A stretch of DNA of 64,000 nucleotides, from contig CAWIMW010000012.1 of the NCBI GenBank assembly GCA_963837365.1, forward strand, positions 186,001-250,000, read 5' to 3'. Shown in pieces: positions 25,399 through 32,924 of this stretch (position 1 is its first letter; each line of letters opens with the position of its first letter). The notes beneath the pieces are model-generated. The model saw nothing but the letters and a program-made list of their open reading frames with translations, had not been told where the DNA came from and did not search any database. The DNA comes from CAWBXL01 sp963837365. GTDB lineage: Bacteria > Acidobacteriota > Terriglobia > Terriglobales > Acidobacteriaceae. The position numbers were made by a program, and so were the translations under genes.

Positions 25399-26415
25399 AT
25401 GGCTGTAATACGAGATGTCATGCCGGCGTTCCAGTTGTTCCAGCCGACTTCCGTCACTGATGCGCAGAAGCTTCTCGAGCAGCATGGCGAGGATGCCTGG
25501 GTGATGGCAGGCGGGCTCGACAGCTTTGACTGGCTGAAAGACCGCATCAAGAAGCCCAAAGCATTAGTGGATTTGAGCGGAGTCGAGGAACTCAAAGGGA
25601 TTCGTACAACTGGGGATGGGATCGAAATTGGTGCGATGACCACACTGACCGAGATCGTGCAGCACCCGGTCGTGAAGGAAAAGTACAGTCTGCTGGCACA
25701 GTCCGCGGAATTGGTGGCGTCGCCACAAATCCGCAACCAGGGCACACTCGGCGGTAATATTTCGCAGGATACGCGTTGCTGGTATTACCGCGCAGGTTGG
25801 CCCTGTTATCGCGCCGGCGGCAATATTTGCTATGCCGACACTCCGGTTGGCCGGAACCGCGAACATGCTATTTTGCACGCGGAACGCTGCGTGGCCGTGA
25901 ATCCTTCCGACACTGCACCTGCATTGATCGCACTCGATGCAAAGTTTGTGATTCAGACACCCAAAGGCCAGAAGGTCGTCGATGCGGAGGATTATTTCCT
26001 GGGGCCCGAGATCGACATCACCCGCATGAATATCCTGCAACCTGGGCACCTGTTGACCACCATCCGCATTCCTTCGACTTGGGCTGGGGCCCACTTCTAT
26101 TTTGAAAAAGTGCGTGATCGCAATGTATGGGACTTCCCGCTTATGAACGTCGCCTCAGCCATGCAGTTGTCAGGAGAGACGATCCAGAACCTCCGTATAG
26201 CGGTGAATGCGGCTGCCGCCCGGCCATTGCGGCTCAAGGCCGTGGAAGACTCCGTGCGCGGCAAGCAACGTAGCGCAGCCAATGGCGAAGCGGCGGGGAA
26301 GGTCGCCGTCCAAGGCGCAGTTCCTTTGCAGTTCAATGCCTACAAAATCCCGCTGCTGCGCAACCTGGTAAAGCGCGCCATCAGCGGAGTGCAGGAGGCA
26401 GCATGGGCATCATAG
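25399..26415 (+). CDS. FAD-binding subunit with extra iron-sulfur cysteines (PaoB/CoxM-like)
   Basis: A 338-residue medium subunit of the molybdenum hydroxylase. The FAD-binding part is visible as VMAGGLDSFDWLKD and later ASPQIRNQGTLGGNISQ. Then come four spaced cysteines (TRCWYYRAG, WPCYRAGGN, NICYAD and ERCVAVNPSD), an insert like that which binds a 4Fe-4S cluster in PaoB and in 4-hydroxybenzoyl-CoA reductase. So the enzyme probably carries 2x2Fe-2S, 4Fe-4S, FAD and Mo. It has no own signal; it would be co-exported with the Tat-bearing small subunit. It starts 17 bases after the large subunit and overlaps the cytochrome b start by 13 bases. Confidence 0.92.
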   Translation: MAVIRDVMPAFQLFQPTSVTDAQKLLEQHGEDAWVMAGGLDSFDWLKDRIKKPKALVDLSGVEELKGIRTTGDGIEIGAMTTLTEIVQHPVVKEKYSLLAQSAELVASPQIRNQGTLGGNISQDTRCWYYRAGWPCYRAGGNICYADTPVGRNREHAILHAERCVAVNPSDTAPALIALDAKFVIQTPKGQKVVDAEDYFLGPEIDITRMNILQPGHLLTTIRIPSTWAGAHFYFEKVRDRNVWDFPLMNVASAMQLSGETIQNLRIAVNAAAARPLRLKAVEDSVRGKQRSAANGEAAGKVAVQGAVPLQFNAYKIPLLRNLVKRAISGVQEAAWAS

Positions 26416-27242
26416 AGTGGGCCACAAGTCCGCTGGGGCAAAGCGTCCCAATCCATATTGCGTGGTTCCTGATCTGGGTGGCGTTGATCGCAGGCCTGGC
26501 ATTTCTGATTGTGCACGCCATTTACGTCCGTTACTTTGCCAAAGAAAAGGAATTCGTAGCCGATACATCTGCTGCTGTCACTGCCCAGTTGCCAAAGCGC
26601 ATTCCGCGCCACTCATTGGCTGCGCGGCTGTTTCACTGGATCATGGCTGCGGCCATGTTCGTTCTGCTATTCACAGCATTTTTGCCGAAGGTTGGCGTTC
26701 AATTCGATTGGGTGGCGTATCACTGGATCGCGGGAACGGTGTTGACCATCTCAGTGATCTTTCACATCATCCATGCCACCTTCTACATGGATTTCTGGTC
26801 CATCTGGCCGGACAAGGCCGATCGTGAAGATGCATGGAGGCGCGTGCAGCGGTTCATGGGGAAGTCAGCGGCACCACCTCGGAAATTCGCCAAGTACCCA
26901 CTGGAAAACAAGCTCTATCATAGCGTCATTACGCTGACTGGCCTTGCGGTGATTCTGACCGGCGTGTTCATGATGTTTCGCGTGCGCACAATCTTCTTTC
27001 CGCGCAACCCTTATTTGTTTAGCGACATGACCTGGGGCCTGATGTATGTGCTGCATGGCCTGGCCGGTGTAGGACTTATCACCTTGGTGATCGTGCACGT
27101 TTATTTCGCCATCCGGCCGGAGAAGCTTCCCATCACTGCATCCATGATTGTGGGCTCCATGGACCGCGAATTTTACTTGAAGGAGCACGATCCCCAGCGG
27201 TGGGTAGTCAAGCCACAACAAGGAATGGCTGATGGTGATTGA
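26403..27242 (+). CDS. Membrane cytochrome b (formate dehydrogenase gamma / b561-like)
   Basis: A 279-residue integral membrane protein. After an N-terminal helix (about residues 18-40) and a linker, four helices carry histidines typical of a di-haem cytochrome b: RLFHWIMAA, AYHWIAG with IFHIIHATF, LYHSVITL, and VLHGLAGVG with IVHVYF. This architecture is that of formate dehydrogenase gamma and hydrogenase cytochrome b subunits. Encoded inside the molybdenum hydroxylase operon (13-base overlap upstream, 11-base overlap downstream), it probably accepts electrons from the exported enzyme and reduces quinone. That coupling is unusual, since most xanthine-oxidase-family enzymes use soluble acceptors. 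Inference from context. Confidence 0.88.
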   Translation: MGIIEWATSPLGQSVPIHIAWFLIWVALIAGLAFLIVHAIYVRYFAKEKEFVADTSAAVTAQLPKRIPRHSLAARLFHWIMAAAMFVLLFTAFLPKVGVQFDWVAYHWIAGTVLTISVIFHIIHATFYMDFWSIWPDKADREDAWRRVQRFMGKSAAPPRKFAKYPLENKLYHSVITLTGLAVILTGVFMMFRVRTIFFPRNPYLFSDMTWGLMYVLHGLAGVGLITLVIVHVYFAIRPEKLPITASMIVGSMDREFYLKEHDPQRWVVKPQQGMADGD

Positions 27243-27654
27243 TTTTCTGGAGCGCTGCGAGGCCATCGAAGAGTGCTATGAGTTCATGCTGGCTTATGCC
27301 GGTCAAGGTCTACCCTCGGACGTGGGGAGCGAGTCCGGCTCACAGGTGCGCCAGTTCCTACAGCATTCTGTTGATGCGCTGACCGGCTTAGCGGAAAGTT
27401 GCGCTACCGCGACAACAGAACTTGGCCTTGAACCCACCAGCAAATATCAGAATTTCTTTACCGTTCTCGACCGTGATGCGCAGGACTCGCTGGCAGCGGT
27501 CGAACTTGTCCTGGCCCAACCCGCAATCAGCTCCCAACTGATAGACAACCTGAATGCATCCATTCATCTTCGTGCCTTGCTCACGGACTTATTTTTGATT
27601 GGCGAGGTCCTGCGCTCACAAAACAAGCCGGCTGCGGCTATTTCGGCAGAGTAG
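27232..27654 (+). CDS. Small protein of unknown function in the molybdenum hydroxylase operon
   Basis: A 140-residue acidic, mainly helical protein without signal peptide or membrane segment. I did not recognise a family. Two conserved-looking cysteines lie near the start (RCEAIEECYEF) and one near the middle (ESCATA). It overlaps the cytochrome b gene by 11 bases, so translation is coupled. The size and helical nature would suit a dedicated chaperone for maturation or Tat export of the hydroxylase, as many exported molybdoenzymes have, but it does not look like the TorD or XdhC families. Function unknown. Confidence 0.75.
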   Translation: MVIDFLERCEAIEECYEFMLAYAGQGLPSDVGSESGSQVRQFLQHSVDALTGLAESCATATTELGLEPTSKYQNFFTVLDRDAQDSLAAVELVLAQPAISSQLIDNLNASIHLRALLTDLFLIGEVLRSQNKPAAAISAE

Positions 27655-27684
27655 AGGTCTGGTTCACTAAAGAAAGAGGAGAAC

Positions 27685-28155
27685 ATGAACATTTGCAGAG
27701 AATCGGTTGGAGCAGTTGTGGTTGCTGGTGTGATTTTATTGGCCGCAGGCGTCTGTGACGCGCAAACTCCAACGTCAGATAAAGCTCCAGTAGTGCAATT
27801 CGATGCCGCCAAGGTGATGGCTTCGTTCGAAAAAGGATCGCCGCTGGTCGCAGCGACTCCCAATGGCCATTACTCGATTCTCACCGCTCGCCGCGAGAAA
27901 CCCGGTCAGTCGGAACTGCACGCAAAAGACACCGATGTCGTCTACGTGGTTGAAGGAACAGCCACATTTGTCACTGGCGGAGAAATCGTTGAGGGCAAGA
28001 CCACCGCACCGGATGAAGTTCGCGGTGCGAGCATTAAAGATGGAACGAGCCACAAGCTGGCCAAAGGGGATGTGATTGTTGTCCCCAGCAATACGCCTCA
28101 TCAATTTGTGGAAGTTAGCAATCCGTTCTTGTATTTTGTGGTGAAGGTGAGGTAG
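27685..28155 (+). CDS. Secreted single-domain cupin
   Basis: A 156-residue protein with a signal peptide (cleaved near GVCDAQ, residue 27). The body is one cupin barrel: first motif around ELHAKDTDVVYVVEGTATF (one metal His, with Asp/Glu) and second motif around KGDVIVVPSNTPHQFVEV (His). It probably binds a metal and a small carbon compound in the periplasm. It sits 30 bases after the molybdenum hydroxylase operon with its own AGAGGAG ribosome site, and is followed by a hairpin terminator, so it probably ends this transcription unit. Reaction unknown. Confidence 0.85.
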   Translation: MNICRESVGAVVVAGVILLAAGVCDAQTPTSDKAPVVQFDAAKVMASFEKGSPLVAATPNGHYSILTARREKPGQSELHAKDTDVVYVVEGTATFVTGGEIVEGKTTAPDEVRGASIKDGTSHKLAKGDVIVVPSNTPHQFVEVSNPFLYFVVKVR

Positions 28156-28185
28156 TCACCCGCAGGAAAATCAATCCATTGACAT

Positions 28186-28214
28186 GGAGGGGATTCGAGT
28201 CCTGAATTCCCTTT
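28186..28214 (+). terminator. Hairpin terminator after the cupin gene
   Basis: GGGGATTC and GAATTCCC can pair (seven of eight Watson-Crick) around a seven-base loop at 28189-28211, extended by A-T and G-T pairs, then TTTCGGTTT. It lies 34 bases after the cupin stop and would end the molybdenum hydroxylase operon. The T run is interrupted, so efficiency is uncertain. Confidence 0.5.
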
Positions 28215-28316
28215 CGGTTTCCCCCTTCGCTCATCTGAGTTCCTACCAAATCCAACCGCCCCTACTGCGCAATCCAGAACGGGAAACTCTCAGCCATCAT
28301 GATTTTCATTCAACAT

Positions 28317-28332
28317 TGTGATGGAAATCACA
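28317..28332. promoter_or_regulatory. CRP/FNR-family site, TGTGA-N6-TCACA (copy 1 of 3)
   Basis: TGTGATGGAAATCACA is a perfect inverted repeat with six-base arms. It lies about 120 bases before the start of the coiled-coil protein gene at 28453. Two more perfect copies at 34266 and 61496 precede other genes at a similar distance. The form matches CRP better than classical FNR. The regulator gene itself is not in this window. Confidence 0.75.
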
Positions 28333-28452
28333 CATGTTTAGCCTGACCGTAACAATTAGCACACAAGTGAGTTTAATAACTGTAGAGGGAACAAAGAATG
28401 AACCGCCTATAAAGTGCAAGCGCGGAGTTCAGAAAGGTAAGGTGAAACAATC

Positions 28453-29055
28453 ATGCACAAATGGCTAGTCTCAGTTGCAGTTGGAGTGGCCCTGACTGCC
28501 CCGTTGGTAGTTGCTCAGGGGCGGCAAGGCCCGGGCACGCAGGGTCAACGACGTACCGGAACCATGGGCCAGCCTGGCCAAAGCGGGGCAAGAGGCATGG
28601 GAAGCCAGATGGGTCAGCAAGACCGTCAACGTATGCAGATCCATGCCACACAACAACAGCGTAATCAGTATCAGCAGTGCACACAATCCATGGAGCGTGT
28701 TCGGAACCGGGTACGGGAAATGCGGAAGGCTGCTAATGGACAATCACTAGATAAGCAAAAGGTCCAACAGATGCGGGACCGGTTGCACACCGAGATGCAA
28801 ACCATGCAGCAGGAACGTGAACGCCTGTCCGCCAGCCTGAACGATGAACAGAAAGCGACAGCCCACAACCAACTGGCGGAAATGGCACGCAATCAACAAC
28901 AGCTCGAAGACTTTTCCGATTCGCTCGGTCTTGAGCTGGACCAGGCCGATCTGGATCGCGACCGGGTTCAAGATAAATTACGGGACATGGACAAAACATC
29001 CAAAAGATTGCAGGACCAGCAACAGCTTTTGGGTGCAAACCTGGCGGTGGATTAA
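28453..29055 (+). CDS. Secreted Gln-rich coiled-coil protein of unknown function
   Basis: A 200-residue protein with a signal peptide (about residues 1-22, ending VVAQ). Residues 23-65 are rich in Gly, Gln, Met and Arg; residues 66-195 are almost wholly charged and Gln-rich helix with heptad-like spacing, so a long coiled coil is likely. A lone cysteine lies in the central region. No known domain was recognised; the composition faintly recalls periplasmic Spy/CpxP-type stress chaperones but their LTxxQ motifs are not seen. It is preceded by AAGGTAAGGTG as ribosome site and a CRP/FNR-like site about 120 bases upstream, and is followed after 25 bases by another secreted protein gene. Confidence 0.82.
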   Translation: MHKWLVSVAVGVALTAPLVVAQGRQGPGTQGQRRTGTMGQPGQSGARGMGSQMGQQDRQRMQIHATQQQRNQYQQCTQSMERVRNRVREMRKAANGQSLDKQKVQQMRDRLHTEMQTMQQERERLSASLNDEQKATAHNQLAEMARNQQQLEDFSDSLGLELDQADLDRDRVQDKLRDMDKTSKRLQDQQQLLGANLAVD

Positions 29056-29080
29056 CCAGCAATCATTAATGGAGGCAATC

Positions 29081-29509
29081 ATGAATAGTGGAGTAAGTCG
29101 AGTTCTGGGAGCTGTTACTCTTGTCTTCCTCGCGGTCGCAACCATTTTGGCCCAAGGGCCTGGCCCTAGGAAAGGCATGCGGAACTACAATCCCAGTACC
29201 GAAATCACGGTCAAAGGGACTATCGAGGAGGTCCAGCAACTTCAGGGAAGGCATGGGTGGAGTGGAACACACCTGGTTCTAAAGACCGAAGCAGAGAACC
29301 TGGAAGTACATGTTGGCCCGTCTTCCTACATCGCGGAAAAACAGTTCTCCTTCGCGAAGGGTGACCAGCTTGAAGTAGTGGGGTCAAAGGTGAAGGTCGG
29401 AACCAAGGATGTATTAATTGCGCGAGAAATCACCAAGGAGGGAAACAAGTTAGTCCTGCGCAACCCTCAAGGTATTCCTATGTGGTCCGGAGGCCGCCGC
29501 GCCAATTGA
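29081..29509 (+). CDS. Secreted small beta-barrel (OB-like) protein, paralogue A
   Basis: A 142-residue protein with a signal peptide (about 1-24). The frame is open further upstream, but the ATG at 29081 has GGAGG five bases before and begins the signal peptide. The mature part has strands typical of a small OB-like barrel: ITVKGTIEEV, HLVLKTE, LEVHVGPSSYI, KGDQLEVVGSKVKV and VLIAREI. It is clearly paralogous to the gene at 34389, sharing the pattern VKGTI...VHV...DQ-EV-GSKVK...ILAR-IT. I know no function for this family; metal, ligand or envelope stress roles are all possible. Probably co-transcribed with the coiled-coil gene and controlled by the CRP/FNR-like site. Confidence 0.85.
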   Translation: MNSGVSRVLGAVTLVFLAVATILAQGPGPRKGMRNYNPSTEITVKGTIEEVQQLQGRHGWSGTHLVLKTEAENLEVHVGPSSYIAEKQFSFAKGDQLEVVGSKVKVGTKDVLIAREITKEGNKLVLRNPQGIPMWSGGRRAN

Positions 29510-29527
29510 TCTCTACCCAAAAGCAAC

Positions 29528-29554
29528 GCGGGAGTACTGAACAAGTGCTCCCGC
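29528..29554 (+). terminator. Hairpin after the OB-like gene
   Basis: GCGGGAGTACT pairs with AGTGCTCCCGC (ten Watson-Crick pairs and one G-T) around the five-base loop GAACA, 18 bases after the stop codon. A T-rich tract follows only after several bases, so this may be a weak intrinsic terminator or an RNA-stabilising hairpin. The rest of the gap to 29699 holds no gene I can support. Confidence 0.6.
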
Positions 29555-29698
29555 AATGACATTTCTATTCTTGCTTCGGCGCTCGGACTGGCAAGCAACT
29601 GACATTCTTGCGAATACTCTGGGGGGGCAAGAGTTCGACTATGCGCTGGGCAGCGAGCGTACAACGGTCGCCCTATAGTCGGCCTCTCATGACAAGGC

Positions 29699-30442
29699 CT
29701 ACACTGTGCTCTTCAACGCCGCGATAAGAGCCACACCCGCGACGACAAGAACAAACTGCTCGATGCCGGAGGCCGGACGCGTATCACGATGCAGGCTGGG
29801 GATCAGATCGGCGGCCCCGATGTAGATAAAACTGGCGGCGGATATGGCCAGGATATAGGGCACCATCTGCTGTACCTGGACGACGGCAATGTAAGCCACG
29901 CCGGCCCCGGCCAGAGTGGTTGTAGCCGAGAGCGAATTGTAGAGGAATGCTCTGGCGCGGGTGTAGCCGCTGTTCAACAGAATCGCGAAATCTCCGACCT
30001 CTTGCGGGACTTCGTGTGCGATCACGGCCAGCGTGGTCGAAAGTCCAAGCGGGGCCGATTGCAGGAATGCGGCGGCGATGACTGCCCCGTCCACGAAGTT
30101 GTGAAAGGCATCGCCCACCAGGATCAGCGTGCCTGAGGCGGTGTGTACTTCGCAATCGGCACGATGACAGTGGCGCCAGATCAGCATTTTCTCCAGCAAG
30201 AAGAAGACTAAGATGCCGACCAAAGTTGTGAGCAGGACGGGAGGCGCCTTTGCATCCGCCAGAGCGCCAGGGAGCAGTCCAAGAAAAGCGGCTCCTAGCA
30301 GAGTCCCAACCGCAAAGCTGACCAAGCGAGGCACCAGGCGCTGGCAGAGCTGCTGACCAACCAGTAACAACGATGCAGAAGCAGTGACGACACCCAGGCT
30401 GGCGGCGAAGGCAGCAACGAAGATCATCCATCCGATGCGCAT
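29699..30442 (-). CDS. ZIP family divalent metal transporter
   Basis: A 247-residue inner-membrane protein with about eight hydrophobic helices and the ZIP signatures: HNFVDG in the fourth helix and HEVPQEVGDF in the fifth, which form the binuclear metal site. A His/Cys-rich cytoplasmic loop (WRHCHRADCEVH) sits between helices 3 and 4, as in other ZIPs. It would import zinc or iron, possibly other divalent ions. The start overlaps the end of the upstream hotdog gene by 19 bases, so it is the last gene of the thiol-redox operon 32414 to 29699. No metal-responsive regulator is adjacent. Confidence 0.92.
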   Translation of the reverse strand: MRIGWMIFVAAFAASLGVVTASASLLLVGQQLCQRLVPRLVSFAVGTLLGAAFLGLLPGALADAKAPPVLLTTLVGILVFFLLEKMLIWRHCHRADCEVHTASGTLILVGDAFHNFVDGAVIAAAFLQSAPLGLSTTLAVIAHEVPQEVGDFAILLNSGYTRARAFLYNSLSATTTLAGAGVAYIAVVQVQQMVPYILAISAASFIYIGAADLIPSLHRDTRPASGIEQFVLVVAGVALIAALKSTV

Positions 30443-31020
30443 AATTGGGGCTCGCGTAAGCTATCGGTTGCGATAGAGGTCGCCGCCGGTTCGGGAGTCG
30501 TCAGAAATCTCGCCCAGGCGTGCGCAAGTTCTTGACCCGTCTCCGTGGCCAGCAGCGCTTCCGCCAGGATTCTGCGCTTGCGCCGGCTTATGATCCAGCC
30601 GCGAACCTGCAAGGAGTCGCCGGGCAACACTCGACTGCGAAAGCGCACTCTGAGTTCGGCGGTCAGCGCCTGCCAATCGCGCGCAAGGATCGCTTTTGAC
30701 ATCGCCTCATCCAGCACGGCGGTGACGATGCCGCCATGAATAACGCCCCGAAAACTCTCCCAACCTTCGGCCGGGATCCAGTTGGCGCGCACTCCATCGG
30801 AGTCGTGCACAAACTTGAGGTGAAGGCCGTTTGGATTCTGCGTGCCACAAACCACACAAGCTGGATTCAGCCGCGCCTGATTCTGTTTGTCCATTTCAAT
30901 CTTGTCTGGATCTCGGCTCGATTGGCCACACACAGCCACGACTGCCCGGTGATCCAGTTCCTGGAAGGGAGTCTGCCCCTTATGGAGTTCGGGGCAGACC
31001 TCTCGTTGCGCTCGATTCAT
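30424..31020 (-). CDS. PaaI-like hotdog thioesterase
   Basis: A hotdog-fold protein of the PaaI/YbgC type: the VVCGTQNPNGLHLKF entry, then FRGVIHGGIVTAVLDEAM, which holds the catalytic His-Gly-Gly and acidic residue, and a late LPGDSLQVRGWI strand. Such enzymes hydrolyse acyl-CoA thioesters. Two starts are possible. The ATG at 31020 (198 residues) has GAGGA eight bases upstream and follows the DsrE stop closely. The ATG at 30894 (156 residues) gives the usual family length but has a poor ribosome site. I used 31020; the extra N-terminal 42 residues contain two more cysteines and could be a small added domain. Part of the DsrE-VKOR operon. Confidence 0.82.
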   Translation of the reverse strand: MNRAQREVCPELHKGQTPFQELDHRAVVAVCGQSSRDPDKIEMDKQNQARLNPACVVCGTQNPNGLHLKFVHDSDGVRANWIPAEGWESFRGVIHGGIVTAVLDEAMSKAILARDWQALTAELRVRFRSRVLPGDSLQVRGWIISRRKRRILAEALLATETGQELAHAWARFLTTPEPAATSIATDSLREPQLCASDG

Positions 31021-31031
31021 CAACCAGTTCC

Positions 31032-31502
31032 TCAATAGTCGAGCGTCTTGTCGGAAGCGAGAATCACGTCCGCAAGCTCGCCCATGTCCTTACCCATGCG
31101 GGCGCCGGAACGCAGGTTCTGGGCGGTGAGTCCCGCGGCCTGCGCACAGTGCGGGCACACCAGGACCTTGCCGCCCGCCTTTACAAAACCATCATAGTAG
31201 GTCGAGATTTCTGCATTTATTCCTGTGTCGGGGTTCTGGACCTGACGCTGATCTGCAAGCTTCGCGCCTTCCACGTCGAGCATCAGGGTCACGTTAGACC
31301 CGTGCTCCTGCAGGTACTGAGCAAAATGGACCGCCATCAATGCTGAATGCGAGTTTTCTGAATAGTGCGAAAGGTGAATTACCACCTTTTGCTTCGCCTT
31401 TGCTTGAACGCTGGCCGGATTAGAGCTCGAGAGAGCGATCATGCCAACTACCGCGATAATGACTGCAATCGCGGCCAAACCAGCTTTGTTCTTTGCCGTC
31501 AT
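31032..31502 (-). CDS. Membrane-anchored or exported DsrE-like sulfur-handling protein
   Basis: A 156-residue protein with a hydrophobic N-terminal segment (about residues 8-25) that serves as signal or anchor. The remainder is a DsrE/F-type alpha/beta fold: VVIHLSHYSENSHSALMAVHFAQYL, VTLMLDVEGAKLAD, then VLVCPHCAQAAGL with a CxxC pair, and the terminal LADVILASDKTLDY. DsrE-family proteins carry persulfide sulfur or act as peroxide reductase-like partners. A GGAGG ribosome site sits eight bases before the ATG. It lies in one operon with VKOR and a thioredoxin-like protein, which supports a role in extracytoplasmic thiol or persulfide exchange. Confidence 0.88.
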   Translation of the reverse strand: MTAKNKAGLAAIAVIIAVVGMIALSSSNPASVQAKAKQKVVIHLSHYSENSHSALMAVHFAQYLQEHGSNVTLMLDVEGAKLADQRQVQNPDTGINAEISTYYDGFVKAGGKVLVCPHCAQAAGLTAQNLRSGARMGKDMGELADVILASDKTLDY

Positions 31503-31521
31503 GGATTTGTCCTCCTAATTA

Positions 31522-32025
31522 TTAGTTCATGAAACGTTCTTGTGTGTTAACGCGGTCAGGCGGTCCAGGACGAATCGCCTGCGCTGGCGGTGTAGTTGTT
31601 GCCAGATTCCATGTCTGACGCAGATCGATTCCCGCCACTATTGTGATCACAGAGATAGCGGCCAGCGATCCGATGCAAAGCAGACACCACATAGCGAGGA
31701 TATAGGCCTCGACATAGGCGAGATAGAGCGCGAATGCCAGGCCGATGAGGGAAGCGACGAACCGGGTGCTCGCCAGCAGCCGGCTCGTGCCTAACGACAG
31801 TGCGAACAGGAGAAGGTAGCCGATCACTCCGACGAGGGCAACCGGCACGCCACTTAAGGACGCGTAGGAGCTGCGATTGACCAGATCGCAATTAAAGGTG
31901 GCGCTCAAGTCACAATACCCAGTCGTAGAAGTGCTGTAATGATTGTGGAGAGAGAGGGCCGACAGAATTCCACCCAGCAGGCAGCATCCGAGCAAGAGGT
32001 AGTGAGCGGTTCGCTTTTTTTTCAT
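31522..32025 (-). CDS. VKOR family quinone-linked disulfide-forming protein
   Basis: A 167-residue integral membrane protein with four or five helices. The VKOR marks are present: the loop cysteines in GYCDLSATFNCDLVNRS and the active-site pair WCLLCIG in the last helix. Bacterial VKOR replaces DsbB: it re-oxidises a thioredoxin-fold oxidase and passes electrons to quinone. The start at 32025 shares ATGA with the stop of the upstream thioredoxin-like gene, which is a classic coupled start and supplies its partner protein. The C-terminal tail is Pro/Gln-rich and likely disordered. The operon ends with DsrE, the hotdog protein and ZIP. Confidence 0.93.
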   Translation of the reverse strand: MKKKRTAHYLLLGCCLLGGILSALSLHNHYSTSTTGYCDLSATFNCDLVNRSSYASLSGVPVALVGVIGYLLLFALSLGTSRLLASTRFVASLIGLAFALYLAYVEAYILAMWCLLCIGSLAAISVITIVAGIDLRQTWNLATTTPPAQAIRPGPPDRVNTQERFMN

Positions 32026-32414
32026 GGCAACGGGCACCCGGTTTTCTCGCTCAAGCTCTTCAGCGATTGGAGTCCGACAAGGCGTTCACCATCCTCGAAG
32101 ATCCAGGTGGGGGTGTAGCGGATTTGCGCTGCGATGCAGGGAAACGTCATTTGACGCCTGCCGCGCACCGAGCACTCGACGTACGGGACATACTGGAATG
32201 ACTTGCCAAACAGATTCTTTTGATCGTCACAGTGCGGGCACAGAAAGCTGCCGTACATGGCCGCTTTCTTCTCCGCTAGACACTTCGCGAAAGCGTCCAG
32301 CTTCCCCGGCTCCGCGGAACCGGCGGTTGCCCGGAACGCAAATAACGTGAACACGATGAAAAGGGCCGTTGCCGCCCCGCGACCTCGCAACAGTTGCCCA
32401 TGACATTGATTCAT
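32022..32414 (-). CDS. Exported thioredoxin-like disulfide oxidoreductase, VKOR partner
   Basis: A 130-residue protein. I placed the start at the ATG at 32414, which begins a signal peptide ending near ATAGSA; the open frame extends further but crosses the promoter region. The mature part is a minimal thioredoxin-like domain with active site FLCPHCDDQKNLFG, a second cysteine pair (VECSVRG and FPCIAA) and the cis-Pro region RYTPTWIFEDG. It is shorter than DsbA and closer to the thioredoxin domains fused to VKOR in plants and cyanobacteria. It ends with ATGA shared with the VKOR start. Together they form a complete electron path from protein thiols to quinone. Confidence 0.9.
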   Translation of the reverse strand: MNQCHGQLLRGRGAATALFIVFTLFAFRATAGSAEPGKLDAFAKCLAEKKAAMYGSFLCPHCDDQKNLFGKSFQYVPYVECSVRGRRQMTFPCIAAQIRYTPTWIFEDGERLVGLQSLKSLSEKTGCPLP

Positions 32415-32449
32415 GGCCTCAGTACCAGTTATTTCAACCAATCTTTCTA

Positions 32450-32466
32450 AGGTGTAGTATACACCT
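32450..32466. promoter_or_regulatory. 17-bp inverted repeat AGGTGTA-N3-TACACCT, likely PadR operator
   Basis: Perfect seven-base arms with a three-base spacer lie between the divergent thiol-redox operon (start 32414) and the PadR gene (start 32469). The site touches the PadR start codon, so binding would block PadR transcription or translation and could cover the operon promoter. PadR proteins bind such short palindromes. Direct binding is inferred. Confidence 0.72.
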
Positions 32467-32468
32467 AT

Positions 32469-32909
32469 ATGCTGACTACAACGCTGCGATCGCCAAAACG
32501 ATATGGGGAGCGGAAGCCTTACGCGAAGAACAGATGCCCTCGCCACGAGTATCCCTGCACCTGCGCTATGGGACATCTGTATCGGTTCGTCGAACCAGTA
32601 TTGCTGCTAATGCTCAAGGAGAATGGTCGCTCTTCCGGGTACGACCTGATCGCAAATGTGACGCGCCATGCGTTTACCGACGCGGAGATCGAAAAAGCAG
32701 TCCTCTACCGCACACTCCGGCGTCTGGAGCAGCACGGTTATGTAACCTCGGCTTGGGACACCGTAAAACCGGGACCTGCGCGCAGGGTCTACACCTTGAC
32801 AAAAAGGGGTGAGGGACACCTACGAGAGTGGGGGCAGGTCTTGAACAAGGTGGCGGCGTCGATGATGCGATTCGTGCGGCGCGCATCTTCCCACAGATCG
32901 CCGAACTGA
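32469..32909 (+). CDS. PadR family transcriptional regulator with Cys/His-rich N-terminus
   Basis: A 146-residue PadR-type winged-helix protein: VEPVLLLMLKENGRSSGYDL is the first helical part, AEIEKAVLYRTLRRLEQHGYV the recognition helix, and PARRVYTLTKRGEGHL the wing. Before the domain come a short basic tail and a cysteine/histidine cluster (CPRHEYPCTCAMGH), which could bind a metal or sense thiol redox state; this would suit a regulator facing a disulfide operon. The start at 32469 has no ribosome site and lies two bases after the palindrome, so translation may be leaderless. An internal ATG at 32568 would drop the cysteines. The gene ends only 15 bases from a truncated antisense SDR. Confidence 0.85.
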   Translation: MLTTTLRSPKRYGERKPYAKNRCPRHEYPCTCAMGHLYRFVEPVLLLMLKENGRSSGYDLIANVTRHAFTDAEIEKAVLYRTLRRLEQHGYVTSAWDTVKPGPARRVYTLTKRGEGHLREWGQVLNKVAASMMRFVRRASSHRSPN

Positions 32910-32924
32910 AGAAGAAGCTGCACC

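Noticed and set aside
28189..28212. TTCGAGTCC phrase resembling a tRNA T-loop
   Set aside because: The flanking stem and the rest of a tRNA cloverleaf are missing; the symmetry is better explained as a terminator hairpin.
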